61,026 bases of DNA from Candidatus Chromulinivoraceae bacterium (GCA_035478595.1 DATIJL010000003.1:1-61026), one strand, 5' to 3'; positions 15,796-24,248 are shown, counted from the first letter of the stretch. Program-made: numbers and translations. The notes: generated by a model from the letters alone, not told the origin.

Positions 15796-16830
15796 CCGGC
15801 CGTCACGGTACACATCAAGCGTCACGCAATGAAACCCTCCCTCGAGTTGACGACCATGACGAAGTTTGAGTGGTAAAACATCGATACTATGCTTTTCCAG
15901 CAATGCAATGAGGCCTGTTTGATGAGCATCGACAACGGCTAGATTTGGATTGATCATGAAAAGGTTCATGCCAAGCCAAGCAGAGGATAATGGTGGCATA
16001 CCTGAATAGGTGTATTCTTCCATCTCAGGCGCATAGATGACTTGCCATTTTTTTAATATATCTGGTAGATTACGATCATTGACACGCGAAGGATTTGCTA
16101 GGATCAGCCCAGGTCTAAGAAGCGCGAGTGTAGTGTCGATATGTGTGCCCTGATAGAGAGAGCGAAGTGGATGAACAGTGTAAGCTTCACCAAGGGTGGC
16201 TTGGAGCCAACGTAGCCCTAATTCATTACCACCATTCGAGATTAAATAAAAGATATCTTTACCTGCTCGCAGTATATTGGCAGCATCAAATATCGGCTCC
16301 TTATTCATGAGGATTGACGATGCCCGAGGTGAGAGGTCGTAATCTATGTCTCGTAATTGGGGTTTCGGTGCAGCAATCCACCGACAGCCACTTTCTAAGT
16401 AATCGATAAGGATATCTCGATATGATAGGGTTTCAATCGAACGGGAGCGGTAGACATTTGGCGATTCAACAATCATATCGCCGACAACAAGAAGCGTGTC
16501 ACGGGGGCAATAATTGAAGTACATTGACGTTTCCCACTGCGGTGTTTTGACAATCTGCTGGGTGTTGACAGGGTTTGGTCGCCGCACTCGTATATCAAGT
16601 TTCTGTAATTCTTTCACAAAAAGATCAAGATCTTCGTTTGTCTCGTCGATAACCGACCGAGGAATAGTCGGTATCGCCACATTAGTACTTGGCAGAAGCT
16701 CTTCCTCAAATGCAATGCTTGCGTTCATGCCGAGGTCATTCTTCGGATAGCGTGCATTCGTAGCGATACCAACGACTACCTCTCGCAACGGGTCCCATTC
16801 ATTATACGAATTAACCTTTACATTCTTCAT
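15778..16830 (-). CDS. Amidinotransferase (glycine/inosamine amidinotransferase-like)
   Basis: 350 residues of the guanidino-group-modifying fold. The N-terminus NSYNEWDPLREVVVG is typical of arginine:glycine-type amidinotransferases; EPIFDAANI holds the acidic pair, GTHIDTT the catalytic His with Asp, and GGFHCVTLD the nucleophilic Cys near the C-terminus. Such enzymes move an amidino group from arginine to an amine. It overlaps the upstream aminotransferase by 4 bases, so the two are translationally coupled and probably form a two-step pathway: make an amine or amino acid, then guanidinylate it. The real acceptor is unknown. Confidence 0.88.
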   Translation of the reverse strand: MKNVKVNSYNEWDPLREVVVGIATNARYPKNDLGMNASIAFEEELLPSTNVAIPTIPRSVIDETNEDLDLFVKELQKLDIRVRRPNPVNTQQIVKTPQWETSMYFNYCPRDTLLVVGDMIVESPNVYRSRSIETLSYRDILIDYLESGCRWIAAPKPQLRDIDYDLSPRASSILMNKEPIFDAANILRAGKDIFYLISNGGNELGLRWLQATLGEAYTVHPLRSLYQGTHIDTTLALLRPGLILANPSRVNDRNLPDILKKWQVIYAPEMEEYTYSGMPPLSSAWLGMNLFMINPNLAVVDAHQTGLIALLEKHSIDVLPLKLRHGRQLEGGFHCVTLDVYRDGRLENYF

Positions 16831-17936
16831 AGCGTTTTAAACTCACCGTCTATAATATCGTTGATAATACGCACAAACTCCTTTATTTCTTCGGGCGGTC
16901 GAGCAAGCGATACTCGTATAGATGTAGTCGGAGCGGTCAGAGAATCATGATAAAAATACGACAGTGGGATGACGCCCACATATTGCGCGAGTAGCTTTTG
17001 AGCAAGGCTAATATCGGCATAACCAGTATCGGCAATGTCGATGACACAAAAGACTGCAGCCTCCATCGGTTGTAAATGCAGCATAGGATGCAATTGTGCT
17101 TTGATATGATTGTAGTTATCGACGACTAGCGCATTGAGAGACCGAAGGTAGAAGTCGAAGCGTTTGTCAGTCAAGATGGTCGAGATGAGATATAGATCAT
17201 ACTGGTTATGCTGGAACTGATAATTACTAATAACCCCAGGAAAAACAGCCACCCAATGATCCGAGTAGACCAATGCACCGAACTTTGACCCTTTCAGTCC
17301 CAGTATTTTTCCAGTGTCACCAATAAGAGTATAGGAAAGTCCGTCTATTTCCTTGTACGTCGTAATCAGGGGTACTGCTGAAGGAGAAATCTGGAAAAAC
17401 GTATAGTCGACAACCAGAGTAATAGCTTTATCAACACAAAATGTCATGAGTTGCCGCAGATCGCGTTCGTTATATGTCATCCCTAGTGGATTGTCGGGCA
17501 TAACGAGCACTATTGCTTTTGTTCTACTCGTACATGCTTTTATGATATTATCGATACTTAAAGAAAGATCAGAACGGCGAGCTGCGATAACCGGTTTGCC
17601 CTTATAGACCGTAACAATCTTAGGATATGGCTCGAAGCTGACATCCTGAAAGACAATCTCGTCACCAGATTCTTGAATGAGGGCGTCACAAAGAAAGCAG
17701 AATGCATAGCCCGCAGAAGGCGTCAGGCTAATATGATCCGCCTGAAAGAGATTTAAAAAGTAATCCTCTATCTTCAGCGTAAATACTTGCGCGCTGCGCT
17801 CATCATCGAAGACCGCTTCAGGCACATGAGTTTGAAGCTTCCTGACCCAGGAGGGATTAGCCCCTTCAGGATAGCCGTAGGTGAAGTTAAGATAATCTTC
17901 CGAGCTCTCATGGAGCTTGTGCATTATCTTTACCAT
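16827..17936 (-). CDS. PLP-dependent aminotransferase class I/II
   Basis: The start at the Met of MVKIMHKLHESS (17936) is preferred because AAGGGG lies 6 bases upstream; a longer frame begins at 17975. 369 residues of fold-type I: LTPSAGYAFCF (cofactor phosphate region), VMPDNPLGMTY (Asn contacting PLP), VVDYTF (Asp to the ring nitrogen), and IGDTGKILGLKGSKFG with the Schiff-base Lys. Substrate unknown. It is the first gene of the operon, with the palindrome 17997-18033 directly upstream. Operons pairing an aminotransferase with an amidinotransferase occur in specialised-metabolite pathways; this is inference here. Confidence 0.88.
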   Translation of the reverse strand: MVKIMHKLHESSEDYLNFTYGYPEGANPSWVRKLQTHVPEAVFDDERSAQVFTLKIEDYFLNLFQADHISLTPSAGYAFCFLCDALIQESGDEIVFQDVSFEPYPKIVTVYKGKPVIAARRSDLSLSIDNIIKACTSRTKAIVLVMPDNPLGMTYNERDLRQLMTFCVDKAITLVVDYTFFQISPSAVPLITTYKEIDGLSYTLIGDTGKILGLKGSKFGALVYSDHWVAVFPGVISNYQFQHNQYDLYLISTILTDKRFDFYLRSLNALVVDNYNHIKAQLHPMLHLQPMEAAVFCVIDIADTGYADISLAQKLLAQYVGVIPLSYFYHDSLTAPTTSIRVSLARPPEEIKEFVRIINDIIDGEFKTL

Positions 17937-17996
17937 AGCTGACCCCTTAGCGTGATTCGAATCGTGCCGTTCCATATGCCTAGGAGTATATAACGT

Positions 17997-18033
17997 ATAT
18001 TATTTGTTGTCCACTCCGGACAACAAATAATAT
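17997..18033. promoter_or_regulatory. Perfect 16-bp inverted repeat, operator candidate
   Basis: ATATTATTTGTTGTCC (17997-18012) and GGACAACAAATAATAT (18018-18033) are perfect complements around ACTCC. On the minus strand the repeat covers possible -35 and TAATAT boxes of the aminotransferase operon, so a repressor site is more likely than a terminator, although a hairpin in RNA is also possible. Confidence 0.7.
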
Positions 18034-18138
18034 ATGTGTCCTATAAAAAGTACTTTATGGCTCATCCACAATGGTATACTCACCCTTACAATTGTTCGTC
18101 ACAAAGGAAACGCGACTAATAAGCCTAGCTACTCGCAC

Positions 18139-18213
18139 CTACCAGACGTCGGCCCTGAATAGAATCTCGGCTATTCCAAATATCTCAGCTATTGTACCAG
18201 CAGCATCTTGAGG
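18139..18213 (-). pseudogene. C-terminal piece of the gene split by IS982
   Basis: The minus strand from the left target repeat reads PQDAAGTIAEIFGIAEILF then RADVW and stops at TAG 18141-18139. Deleting the IS and one copy of the 6-bp repeat joins it in frame to the gene fragment starting at 19949, giving a product of about 299 residues. Confidence 0.8.
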
Positions 18214-19130
18214 ACCCCAATCACGAATTAGTCCCCATCTGGTAACCAAGTAACGTACGGATATAGTGCAGGGCGTAGCCCCGCACACTTCTTGGGAACG
18301 AAGAGACCAAGAAGTAATGTTCTTTGAGCTTGCCAAAGGCAGCTTCAATCTTTGGCCGGAGTTGGAGGAGCTGGTGTTGCCACCTGGCCATCGTCCAGAT
18401 TTGTTTTGGCCGGGGCGGCGAGATGACCATGCACCGGAAGTCTCGCCAGATATGCCGTCTGGTGACTTTGGCGGTGTAGCCGGCATCGGCTACGACGACT
18501 CTCGTCGTGGTGTTGACGAGATGCTTGAGCTGGAGAACGTCAGCCTCATTGGCACCGGTGAACCAAACAGCAGAAAGTCTGCCGTCGTAGTCAATGCTCG
18601 CATGCAACTTAAAGCCGTAGTGCCAACCCTGCCAGTTCTTGCCGAATGTGGCGATTCCTCTCGCTACTTTGTGTCTGTCGGCACGAATGTGCCGACAGAC
18701 TGGCAGCATGGTGGAATCGGCAAAACGGAGCGGCGTAGCCGTCGAGAGCGTACGGGTCAGGAGCTGTACGAGCAGCGGGAGGACTCGGTGGCTATGTGCT
18801 ACGAAGTTTTGGTACTGTGGGAGCTTTGGAAAGCAGTCCTGGTAGTCTCGTGTTATCCAGTCGTACACTGAGCGAAGTGTTTTATGCGGTTCGGTGAGGC
18901 TATCCCAGATGAGAATAGTCACGAGTTCGCTGTCGGTTAACACCGACCGAACACCGGGTTTTGAGTGTTTGGGATATGACGCTACCGCGTCATCTACCCA
19001 AACAAAGACATCTACGATATTATTTCTAGATAGAGCACGCATACTTTTTCTCCTGTTTGTTTAGACGATTAACAAGAGAAATTGTAGCGTGCTTTATTTT
19101 GTTTGGCTAATTCGTGATTCGGGTTTGAGG
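18208..19130 (-). mobile_element. IS982-family insertion sequence with terminal repeats and target duplication
   Basis: Terminal inverted repeats ACCCCAATCACGAATTAG (18214-18231) and its near complement at 19107-19124 match at 17 of 18 positions. The direct repeat TTGAGG flanks the element at 18208-18213 and 19125-19130. The element proper is 18214-19124, about 0.9 kb, with one transposase gene. The intact ends, intact transposase and exact target duplication indicate a recent insertion. Confidence 0.92.
18221..19042 (-). CDS. IS982-family transposase
   Basis: 273 residues, starting at ATG 19042 after CAGGAG. DDE residues are visible in RFADSTMLPVC (Asp), VVVADAGYTAKV (Asp) and KIEAAFGKLKEH (Glu); FGKNWQGWHYGFKLH is the IS982 core motif. 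The stop codon lies inside the terminal repeat. The protein appears full length and intact. The partial transposase at the right edge of the window is related but clearly different. Confidence 0.93.
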   Translation of the reverse strand: MRALSRNNIVDVFVWVDDAVASYPKHSKPGVRSVLTDSELVTILIWDSLTEPHKTLRSVYDWITRDYQDCFPKLPQYQNFVAHSHRVLPLLVQLLTRTLSTATPLRFADSTMLPVCRHIRADRHKVARGIATFGKNWQGWHYGFKLHASIDYDGRLSAVWFTGANEADVLQLKHLVNTTTRVVVADAGYTAKVTRRHIWRDFRCMVISPPRPKQIWTMARWQHQLLQLRPKIEAAFGKLKEHYFLVSSFPRSVRGYALHYIRTLLGYQMGTNS

Positions 19131-19949
19131 GGATAGATTGGTGTTGTAAAAGATGTTGTGATAACGCGTTAAAGAAATGTCTAAGGTGCGTAGGATTTCC
19201 CACACCTTATCTTGTTGAGTCTTCATGTAATCAGGAAGGACAACGAGGTGAGTGATAGTTTGATTTTCCGGTTTAAGAAAAGCGGCAGCATCGAGTGCCT
19301 CGCATAACCATCTCCCCTGTTTAGTACGTAGCATAATCTCTGCATAAAGTGGATTTTCAGCACGATCGTTGATAAATCGTATCTCATTCCCATTGCACGT
19401 AATAAGGCCATACGAGTTTAGCCGCTCCACGAGTCGTTCAGCATCAATGAGCTTTGAACTTTCGGGGATTAGACGAAAATCCTCCTCATCAACTGCACCA
19501 CTAGAGAGCACTGATACCTCGTGAAATAGCGCGATAAGACTCGTCCGAAAGTTACGCTTATCCTGCAAAGTAAAGCGACCCGTTTGTTCACGATCGTAAG
19601 TAGAACCCTTCCGACCGTTATAGTCATCATACAGCGAGATAAGTTTTGCAGATGGCAAGAAGGATCGTATTGCACACGCAAGATTTAGTCCAATTTCGTC
19701 TTCTGGAAGAAGGTTGGTTCTTGTTATCCTTCCACCGAATTGAAGGTAATCTGCCAGGTATGGTCCTAATGCCTCAAATTCAATAGGCGAACCCCGATCG
19801 CGAGCCTCAATAAGTATATCGAGTTGGGCTCGTGAAAAATCCAATCCCTGAATCAGACTGCTCTTCTCAAGCTCGTTTAGGTGCTCAGTTAGTACACCCG
19901 CCACTCGTCTTTTAGACAAAGGTTTAGTTGCCTTTAAAGAATCCAGCAT
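19107..19949 (-). pseudogene. N-terminal part of an unknown gene interrupted by IS982
   Basis: From ATG 19949 the frame encodes 280 residues; the last few (TRITN) and the stop come from the IS end. The native reading continues on the far side at 18213. No family is recognised: the protein is soluble, with LISLYDDYNGRKGSTYDREQ and HLVVLPDYMKTQQDKVW as its most distinctive parts, the latter suggesting a nucleotide-fold strand. Since only about 20 C-terminal residues are displaced, the protein may keep partial function. It sits between the aminotransferase operon and the TrmB-like regulator and may belong to that pathway. Confidence 0.75.
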
Positions 19950-20354
19950 TCCCGCGATACTGTCGACTCGCTCACTATGAAATTTATGGCGTGGGCATCT
20001 TTAAATATGTAATAGCAGCTGAGCTGCCGTCTGTTGAATGAAGTATACTCATATTAGATGTTAAAAACTACTTTACTATACCACTCAAGCCGCGCCTCCG
20101 TAAAGAAGCAGGTACGAATCCACGAAAATTCCCACAACGGTACTGGCGCGCAGAGAGCTGTATTAAGCGAAACACGAGATATGAACTAGCCAGATTAGCA
20201 CTATAGATGACGTTGTTGTTACAAAAAATATCTGCCAAGAGGTCTGTTGCACTGCTCGCAGTCATCGTTAAGGCTTAGTCACTTATAAAACCCGACTCAT
20301 GCCTCTGCAAGCTGAACATTGCGTAACGTGACCATCTAATATAAACTGTTCACA
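19950..20354. other. Intergenic stretch of about 400 bases
   Basis: No convincing gene. A plus-strand open frame near 20058-20205 reads KPRLRKEAGTNPRKFPQRYW in part and could be a decayed remnant, but it has no start codon or ribosome site. It holds the promoter regions of the split gene (minus) and the TrmB-like gene (plus). Confidence 0.4.
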
Positions 20355-21158
20355 ATGTCGAACAGAAAGAGCTACTCCCTTGAACAGTTGCGCCTTCTTG
20401 GCCTAAACGCAGACGAAGCCACACTTTATCTTGAGTTACTCCAAGAGCCCGCTACATATTTACGTCTATCTTATGCGACGGGCATAAATAGGACCAAGGT
20501 ATATCGTTTAGTCGCCGAACTGGAGAAAAAGAGCTTAGTCGCTAAGCGTAGTGACGAACGCGGGGCTTTTTTAACTGCAGCAGATCCTTCAACACTTGAG
20601 GTCGGTCTTGCTGATCGGGAAGAAAAAGTAAGACGGCAACGTCAAGCACTGACGGCGCTCCTACCATCGCTCACAGCGCTGCAGAACGGAGAGACAAGTC
20701 GCTTTATTATCCGCACTTACGAAGGAGATGCGGGCTTTAAGCAGATGCTATGGCACGAGCTAAAGACCAAAGGAGAAAACCTTCTTTTGGGTGGCGGAAA
20801 CATGGAAGACCTAGTGAGTGACCGTCGCTGGGTTCAAAAACTTCGTCTGCATACGACCAAAACAGCATATGATGTGCGTGAGATACTCAATCCAAATGAT
20901 AACAATAAACCTATCTTCATGCTTCATAAAGAGTCTATGCATGGCGCATACCGTGCACGTACTATTGAACCTGATGTCATTTCGTTACAGAATCAAATGA
21001 CGATATATAACGATACCGTAGGTATCTATCACTGGCAAGAAGAGCAAAAGGTTGGGATAGAAATTATCAATAAGCCCTATGCCATTATGATGCGTGGCAT
21101 TTTTGAACATCTCTGGGAAATCGCTAGAGATACAGACAAGAACCTCTGGTTAGCCTAA
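20355..21158 (+). CDS. TrmB-family transcriptional regulator
   Basis: 267 residues. The N-terminal winged helix (SYSLEQLRLLGLNADEATLY then ATGINRTKVYRLVAELEKK) is the TrmB/sugar-type HTH, followed by a short coiled region (DREEKVRRQRQAL) and a C-terminal sensor-like domain with IIRTYEGDAGFKQMLW and LLLGGGNMEDL. Such proteins bind palindromic operators and respond to small molecules. It is the nearest regulator to the palindrome upstream of the aminotransferase/amidinotransferase operon and is a candidate for its control, but the link is not shown by sequence. Confidence 0.82.
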   Translation: MSNRKSYSLEQLRLLGLNADEATLYLELLQEPATYLRLSYATGINRTKVYRLVAELEKKSLVAKRSDERGAFLTAADPSTLEVGLADREEKVRRQRQALTALLPSLTALQNGETSRFIIRTYEGDAGFKQMLWHELKTKGENLLLGGGNMEDLVSDRRWVQKLRLHTTKTAYDVREILNPNDNNKPIFMLHKESMHGAYRARTIEPDVISLQNQMTIYNDTVGIYHWQEEQKVGIEIINKPYAIMMRGIFEHLWEIARDTDKNLWLA

Positions 21159-21279
21159 TATCATCAGCTTCTCAGTCTCTATACGACGATAAGTTCCCGA
21201 AGTTTCCTATGCATAAGGCATAAACTTTGATAGATGGTGTTCCAATTTCGAGACACTAGGTCAGCCAGGAGATTATTAC

Positions 21280-21315
21280 AGATAAAAGACGTTCAATTCA
21301 GAACGTCTTTTATCT
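21280..21315. terminator. 15-bp hairpin, bidirectional terminator
   Basis: AGATAAAAGACGTTC (21280-21294) pairs perfectly with GAACGTCTTTTATCT (21301-21315), loop of 6. It separates the convergent TrmB-like and SnoaL-like genes. Confidence 0.85.
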
Positions 21316-21365
21316 ATGCAGACTAGTCTATCCGTATGTTGACTACAGGACAGATAGATACCATC

Positions 21366-21734
21366 TTACTTCCCTATAAAACTGCGGTATTCGCCCTCGT
21401 CATAATAAAGAGTAAACGACGCTATCTTTCCGTCTACTACCTTCCAAACCTCTGCAACCTCTTGATGGAGTCTTGCTTTCATTGGTGATATGTAATCATA
21501 GCTTACAATCGCACAAACAGTGTCACCTCCGGTGATCAGCTGTTTTACGTCCATTTCTTCTACAGCCTGAAGCACGGCTGTATACGTCCTAATAAACGTC
21601 TCTTTTCCTGCAAATTTCTTCTCACTCGCAACTGAAAAACTCACCTCATCCGCCAAGTTCTCTTGCCATTTATCGCTTTTCTTTGCAGCACTGTCGTAAA
21701 AATTCTTAATGATCTCTTTCGCCGTCGCATCCAT
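21366..21734 (-). CDS. SnoaL-like (NTF2 fold) protein
   Basis: 122 residues. The pattern KEIIKNFYDSAAKKSDKW, then VSFSVASEKKFAGKETFI, and the final strands VAEVWKVVDGKIASFTLYYD is that of the SnoaL/NTF2-like cone fold with a ligand pocket. Members include polyketide cyclases, isomerases and stress-associated proteins; the reaction here is unknown. An AAGGAG-like site precedes the ATG. It stands alone, convergent with the TrmB-like gene. A longer SnoaL-like protein is at 50081. Confidence 0.78.
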   Translation of the reverse strand: MDATAKEIIKNFYDSAAKKSDKWQENLADEVSFSVASEKKFAGKETFIRTYTAVLQAVEEMDVKQLITGGDTVCAIVSYDYISPMKARLHQEVAEVWKVVDGKIASFTLYYDEGEYRSFIGK

Positions 21735-22004
21735 GATTTTACTCCTTGATTATGTTTTTTGCGCGCCATTATTGTCGTTCGAGGTATTGTAGAATCGGCC
21801 CATGTAGCACATCATTGCACCGACACGAGCCGAGGAGCCAGCGTTAACTCTAGGAGTCAGTTAGCTCTGGCGTGGCTAGGTCGTTAAAACTCCTCCAATT
21901 CCTGTGACCCAGGCAGGAATGAATTGTTATTCATAGCTACATACTAGCCCAAAAATAGAACTATTTGAGCCTAAGAGTATTGTCGTTATAAAGTTATGAA
22001 ATAT

Positions 22005-22421
22005 CTAAAAAAACGCTCCAACGATTAGTCCCATAGCAACGAGGGTAGCAAATCGGTTGCTTATGTTAACATAAAGAACCGACCTGTCCCGAGGCTCGAA
22101 TACGCCATGAGCAAGTATTGTCGTTACGCCAAAGCCTAGCCAGACTAACAACGAAGTAATGAGGCCGTCCTTGAGCCCGCTGCCTCCATTATAAGCATGA
22201 AAATAAGCTGTAAAGAGCGAAAGTGCATAGGCTGTTAGCGTATATACCGCTACTAATACGACAAGAGCGCTCTTTGTTCTCGCCTTCATAGCCTCGTTAG
22301 TGAGGCTTATTGCTTTCATCCACCGTGCCCCGAACATAACAGGGCTGTACCATACGCCACCTATAACCATTGCTGCAACGACGCTTAGCGCTATTCCCCA
22401 TAATGAAACATGTGCAAACAT
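22005..22421 (-). CDS. DUF1761-type membrane protein, 138 aa
   Basis: Four hydrophobic segments; the N-terminus SVVAAMVIGGVWYSPVMFG with GxxWYSP and the following KARTKSAL/VLVAVYTLTAYAL arrangement are characteristic of the DUF1761 family of small integral membrane proteins of unknown role. The segment LGFGVTTILAHGVFE fits the family as well. It lies next to a YCII-domain gene on the same strand with about 100 bases between. Confidence 0.8.
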   Translation of the reverse strand: MFAHVSLWGIALSVVAAMVIGGVWYSPVMFGARWMKAISLTNEAMKARTKSALVVLVAVYTLTAYALSLFTAYFHAYNGGSGLKDGLITSLLVWLGFGVTTILAHGVFEPRDRSVLYVNISNRFATLVAMGLIVGAFF

Positions 22422-22518
22422 ATATATTTCCCCTTAAAGATCTCTTCTCGTGATCGAACAGCTCAACTTATCTATACAATATGGCGACACTGTCAATCAC
22501 AAGAAGAGAATTATACTA

Positions 22519-22842
22519 TTAGGCCCCGAAAGCTTCGTAAATCTCGACAGTACCTTGGCCACCTAGAACGCTTGGTACATTCTTTGCTTTTTCGAGCGCT
22601 CCATCAAAGTCTTTTGCTTCGATTATGGAAAAACCAACAAGTAAATTATCGGCATCTTTTACACCAGATTGGCTCACACTTTTACCACCAAATTTAAACT
22701 GCTGACCTTTATCGACAACTGCTGACCCCAGTGACTCAAAGAAGGCGTCCCAAAGCTCGAGCATCTTCTTAACTTCTGGTTCAGGTAACGTACTCAAGTC
22801 GTAAGCCTCGTTTACTTTGTAAATAAAAATGTACTTTGTCAT
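22519..22842 (-). CDS. YCII-related (dimeric ferredoxin-like) protein
   Basis: Starts at MTKYIFIYKVNEAYD (22842). 107 residues with the YCII/DGPF-type fold: an N-terminal strand, a helix with PEPEVKKMLELWDAFFE, and DNLLVGFSIIEAKDFDGALE. Function unknown; relatives resemble muconolactone isomerase and are often beside regulators. It is divergent from the HxlR gene at 22929 with a perfect palindrome between them, so HxlR probably controls it. A close paralogue lies at 55783-56103. Confidence 0.85.
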   Translation of the reverse strand: MTKYIFIYKVNEAYDLSTLPEPEVKKMLELWDAFFESLGSAVVDKGQQFKFGGKSVSQSGVKDADNLLVGFSIIEAKDFDGALEKAKNVPSVLGGQGTVEIYEAFGA

Positions 22843-22888
22843 AACCATTGCTCCTCTATTTTTTATTAATACATTCCTAGCGTATCAC

Positions 22889-22911
22889 AACACTTGGAAA
22901 AACCAAGTGTT
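22889..22911. promoter_or_regulatory. Operator candidate for HxlR regulator
   Basis: AACACTTGG (22889-22897) and CCAAGTGTT (22903-22911) are perfect 9-bp arms around AAAAA, centred in the 86-base gap between the divergent YCII and HxlR genes. Confidence 0.75.
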
Positions 22912-22928
22912 TCTGTTATGATAAAGAT

Positions 22929-23396
22929 GTGAAAAAAGCTGTACGTGATCAAACTACTTGCCCCATTGCCTATACAGCTAATATCATTGGGGATCCGTGG
23001 TCATTACTGATCGCGCGTGACATTGTTTTTTACGGTAAACGAACTTACGGTGAATTTCTGTCTTCGAATGAGGGCGTTACCACTAGCATGCTGGCAGACA
23101 AATTAGTGAATCTTGAAATTCAAGGCTTGCTAACCAAAGCTGCGGATACTATAGACAAGCGCAAAGTAATATACTCGCTCACCAACAAAGGACTCGACCT
23201 TTTCATCCCATTATTGGTTGAAATGGCCAACTGGGGCGTAGCATATAATCCCTTGATTATCTCTAACTCGGCGTGGGTGAAGCAAGCTGCAATCGATAAG
23301 AACAAACTAGTGGTGCTTGTCCGACAGACGGTTGTGAAGGGTGGCTCAGTACTGAATGGTGGGGATAGCGTTATGAAGCAGCTTGAGCGAGGATAG
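22929..23396 (+). CDS. HxlR-family transcriptional regulator
   Basis: 155 residues from GTG 22929. The N-terminus TCPIAYTANIIGDPWSLLIA is the HxlR signature (Cys-Pro, then GxxW), followed by the winged helix (GVTTSMLADKLVNLEIQGL, then the wing VIYSLTNKGLDL). Members bind DNA as dimers and respond to redox or reactive electrophiles. The perfect palindrome in the shared promoter suggests autoregulation and control of the divergent YCII gene. Confidence 0.88.
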   Translation: MKKAVRDQTTCPIAYTANIIGDPWSLLIARDIVFYGKRTYGEFLSSNEGVTTSMLADKLVNLEIQGLLTKAADTIDKRKVIYSLTNKGLDLFIPLLVEMANWGVAYNPLIISNSAWVKQAAIDKNKLVVLVRQTVVKGGSVLNGGDSVMKQLERG

Positions 23397-23544
23397 CTGC
23401 GTGCGGGGTTATTTTCTATCTTCGAGAGATCAGAATGAGTTGTATAAAGCCCTTGCTAGTCAACTTTACGCTCTAAGAGCGCTACCCGATTCTTCAGCTG
23501 GTCAACCTGTCTTTGCAGTCTCACATCCAAAGTCTCGGTAGAAT

Positions 23545-23793
23545 GTGTTAAAGTGTCAGGGTAACTGGGGCGTTTTTAAGCCCGAAGGTCCAACACTGCA
23601 TATGCAGATTTATGGTCGTGCCACGACGGCGACTATCCAAAAGTATGGCGACGCCATACAACTTCCACATCGCGAAACTGGATTCTACGACAACTTTAAA
23701 CCACTCAGCGCCGACGACATTAAAGAGCTTAAAACGGACATTGAAAAATTGCTGCAAAGCGAGAAATACAAAGCTGTTTGGAGCGAGGCCTAG
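23545..23793 (+). pseudogene. C-terminal fragment of a HIT-like protein
   Basis: The frame reads GNWGVFKPEGPTLHMQIYG, RATTATIQKYGDAIQLPHRE and TGFYDNFKPLSADDI. The H-x-Q-x-Y-GR and LPHRETGFYD patterns resemble the later part of HIT-superfamily hydrolases. The N-terminal strands are absent and the only starts are GTG or ATG inside the fold, so the gene is probably 5-prime truncated. No ribosome site is seen. Confidence 0.5.
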
Positions 23794-23816
23794 AGCATGA
23801 CGGAGGAAACGTGGGA

Positions 23817-23951
23817 TCATGCGACATCCTCTGGCTCGATGATAATTACTCCGCCTTTACTAACTACAAAGCCAAGCTTCTCTAGCTTTTGACCAACAAG
23901 AATAAAATCTTCAACCGAGGGGTGCCATCTGTCAGACTCATTCCCAGCCAT
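23817..23951 (-). CDS. Small hypothetical protein, 44 aa
   Basis: From ATG 23951: MAGNESDRWHPSVEDFILVG, then KLEKLGFVVSKGGVIIIEPE. It has the look of a folded helix-strand unit, but the start lies at the foot of a terminator hairpin and no ribosome site precedes it. It could be a remnant. No family recognised. Confidence 0.4.
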   Translation of the reverse strand: MAGNESDRWHPSVEDFILVGQKLEKLGFVVSKGGVIIIEPEDVA

Positions 23952-23952
23952 G

Positions 23953-23999
23953 GAAATAACCCAGGTTTCGTTTACGAGGCTTGGGTTATTTCTTTGTTT
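23953..23999 (+). terminator. Hairpin with T-rich tail
   Basis: GAAATAACCCA (23953-23963) pairs with TGGGTTATTTC (23982-23992), with further inner pairing, and is followed by TTTGTTT. Confidence 0.65.
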
Positions 24000-24035
24000 G
24001 GATTTTTTGAAGGATTCGAACCCAACGGGTGAAAA
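24000..24035 (-). other. tRNA T-arm-like remnant
   Basis: The minus strand holds GTTGGGTTCGAATCCTTC, a B box with a partial T stem, next to an acceptor-like tail (AAAAAATCC). No matching 5-prime half was found upstream, although the 80 bases beyond are structured. Weak evidence for a decayed tRNA or integration scar. Confidence 0.3.
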
Positions 24036-24248
24036 CTGCCGCCGTAGTTCGAGACGTAGACACACTTCCAGCGTAAGCACCGCCGTTGGTGAGCTGAGCG
24101 GCCGGAAGCTTTCTGGCGTCTAGATTATATCAGCAACAAAGTAGTCAAAAAGCTTTAACATAATAAGATATTAGACATAAGCTTTATCTGTTATACTATC
24201 AATAAACATTCGATTTACGATTGCTGAATAGTAGGTACGGTAAATATT

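Noticed and set aside
17997-18033. Simple terminator between the aminotransferase operon and the IS982 region
   Set aside because: No T run follows the stem on either strand, and it overlaps plausible promoter boxes of the operon; operator preferred.
19126-19135. TGAGGGGATA as another transposon-end copy
   Set aside because: It lies in the coding sequence of the split gene beside the IS982 target repeat, and similarity to the IS1595-type end stops after ten bases.
20068-20265. A 65-residue minus-strand frame in the 19950-20354 gap
   Set aside because: No ribosome site or promoter and an unconvincing composition; left as intergenic.
24040-24115. Complete tRNA-Ser/Leu on the minus strand adjoining the T-arm-like sequence at 24000
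   Set aside because: I could not build matching acceptor, D and anticodon stems; kept only as a weak remnant.
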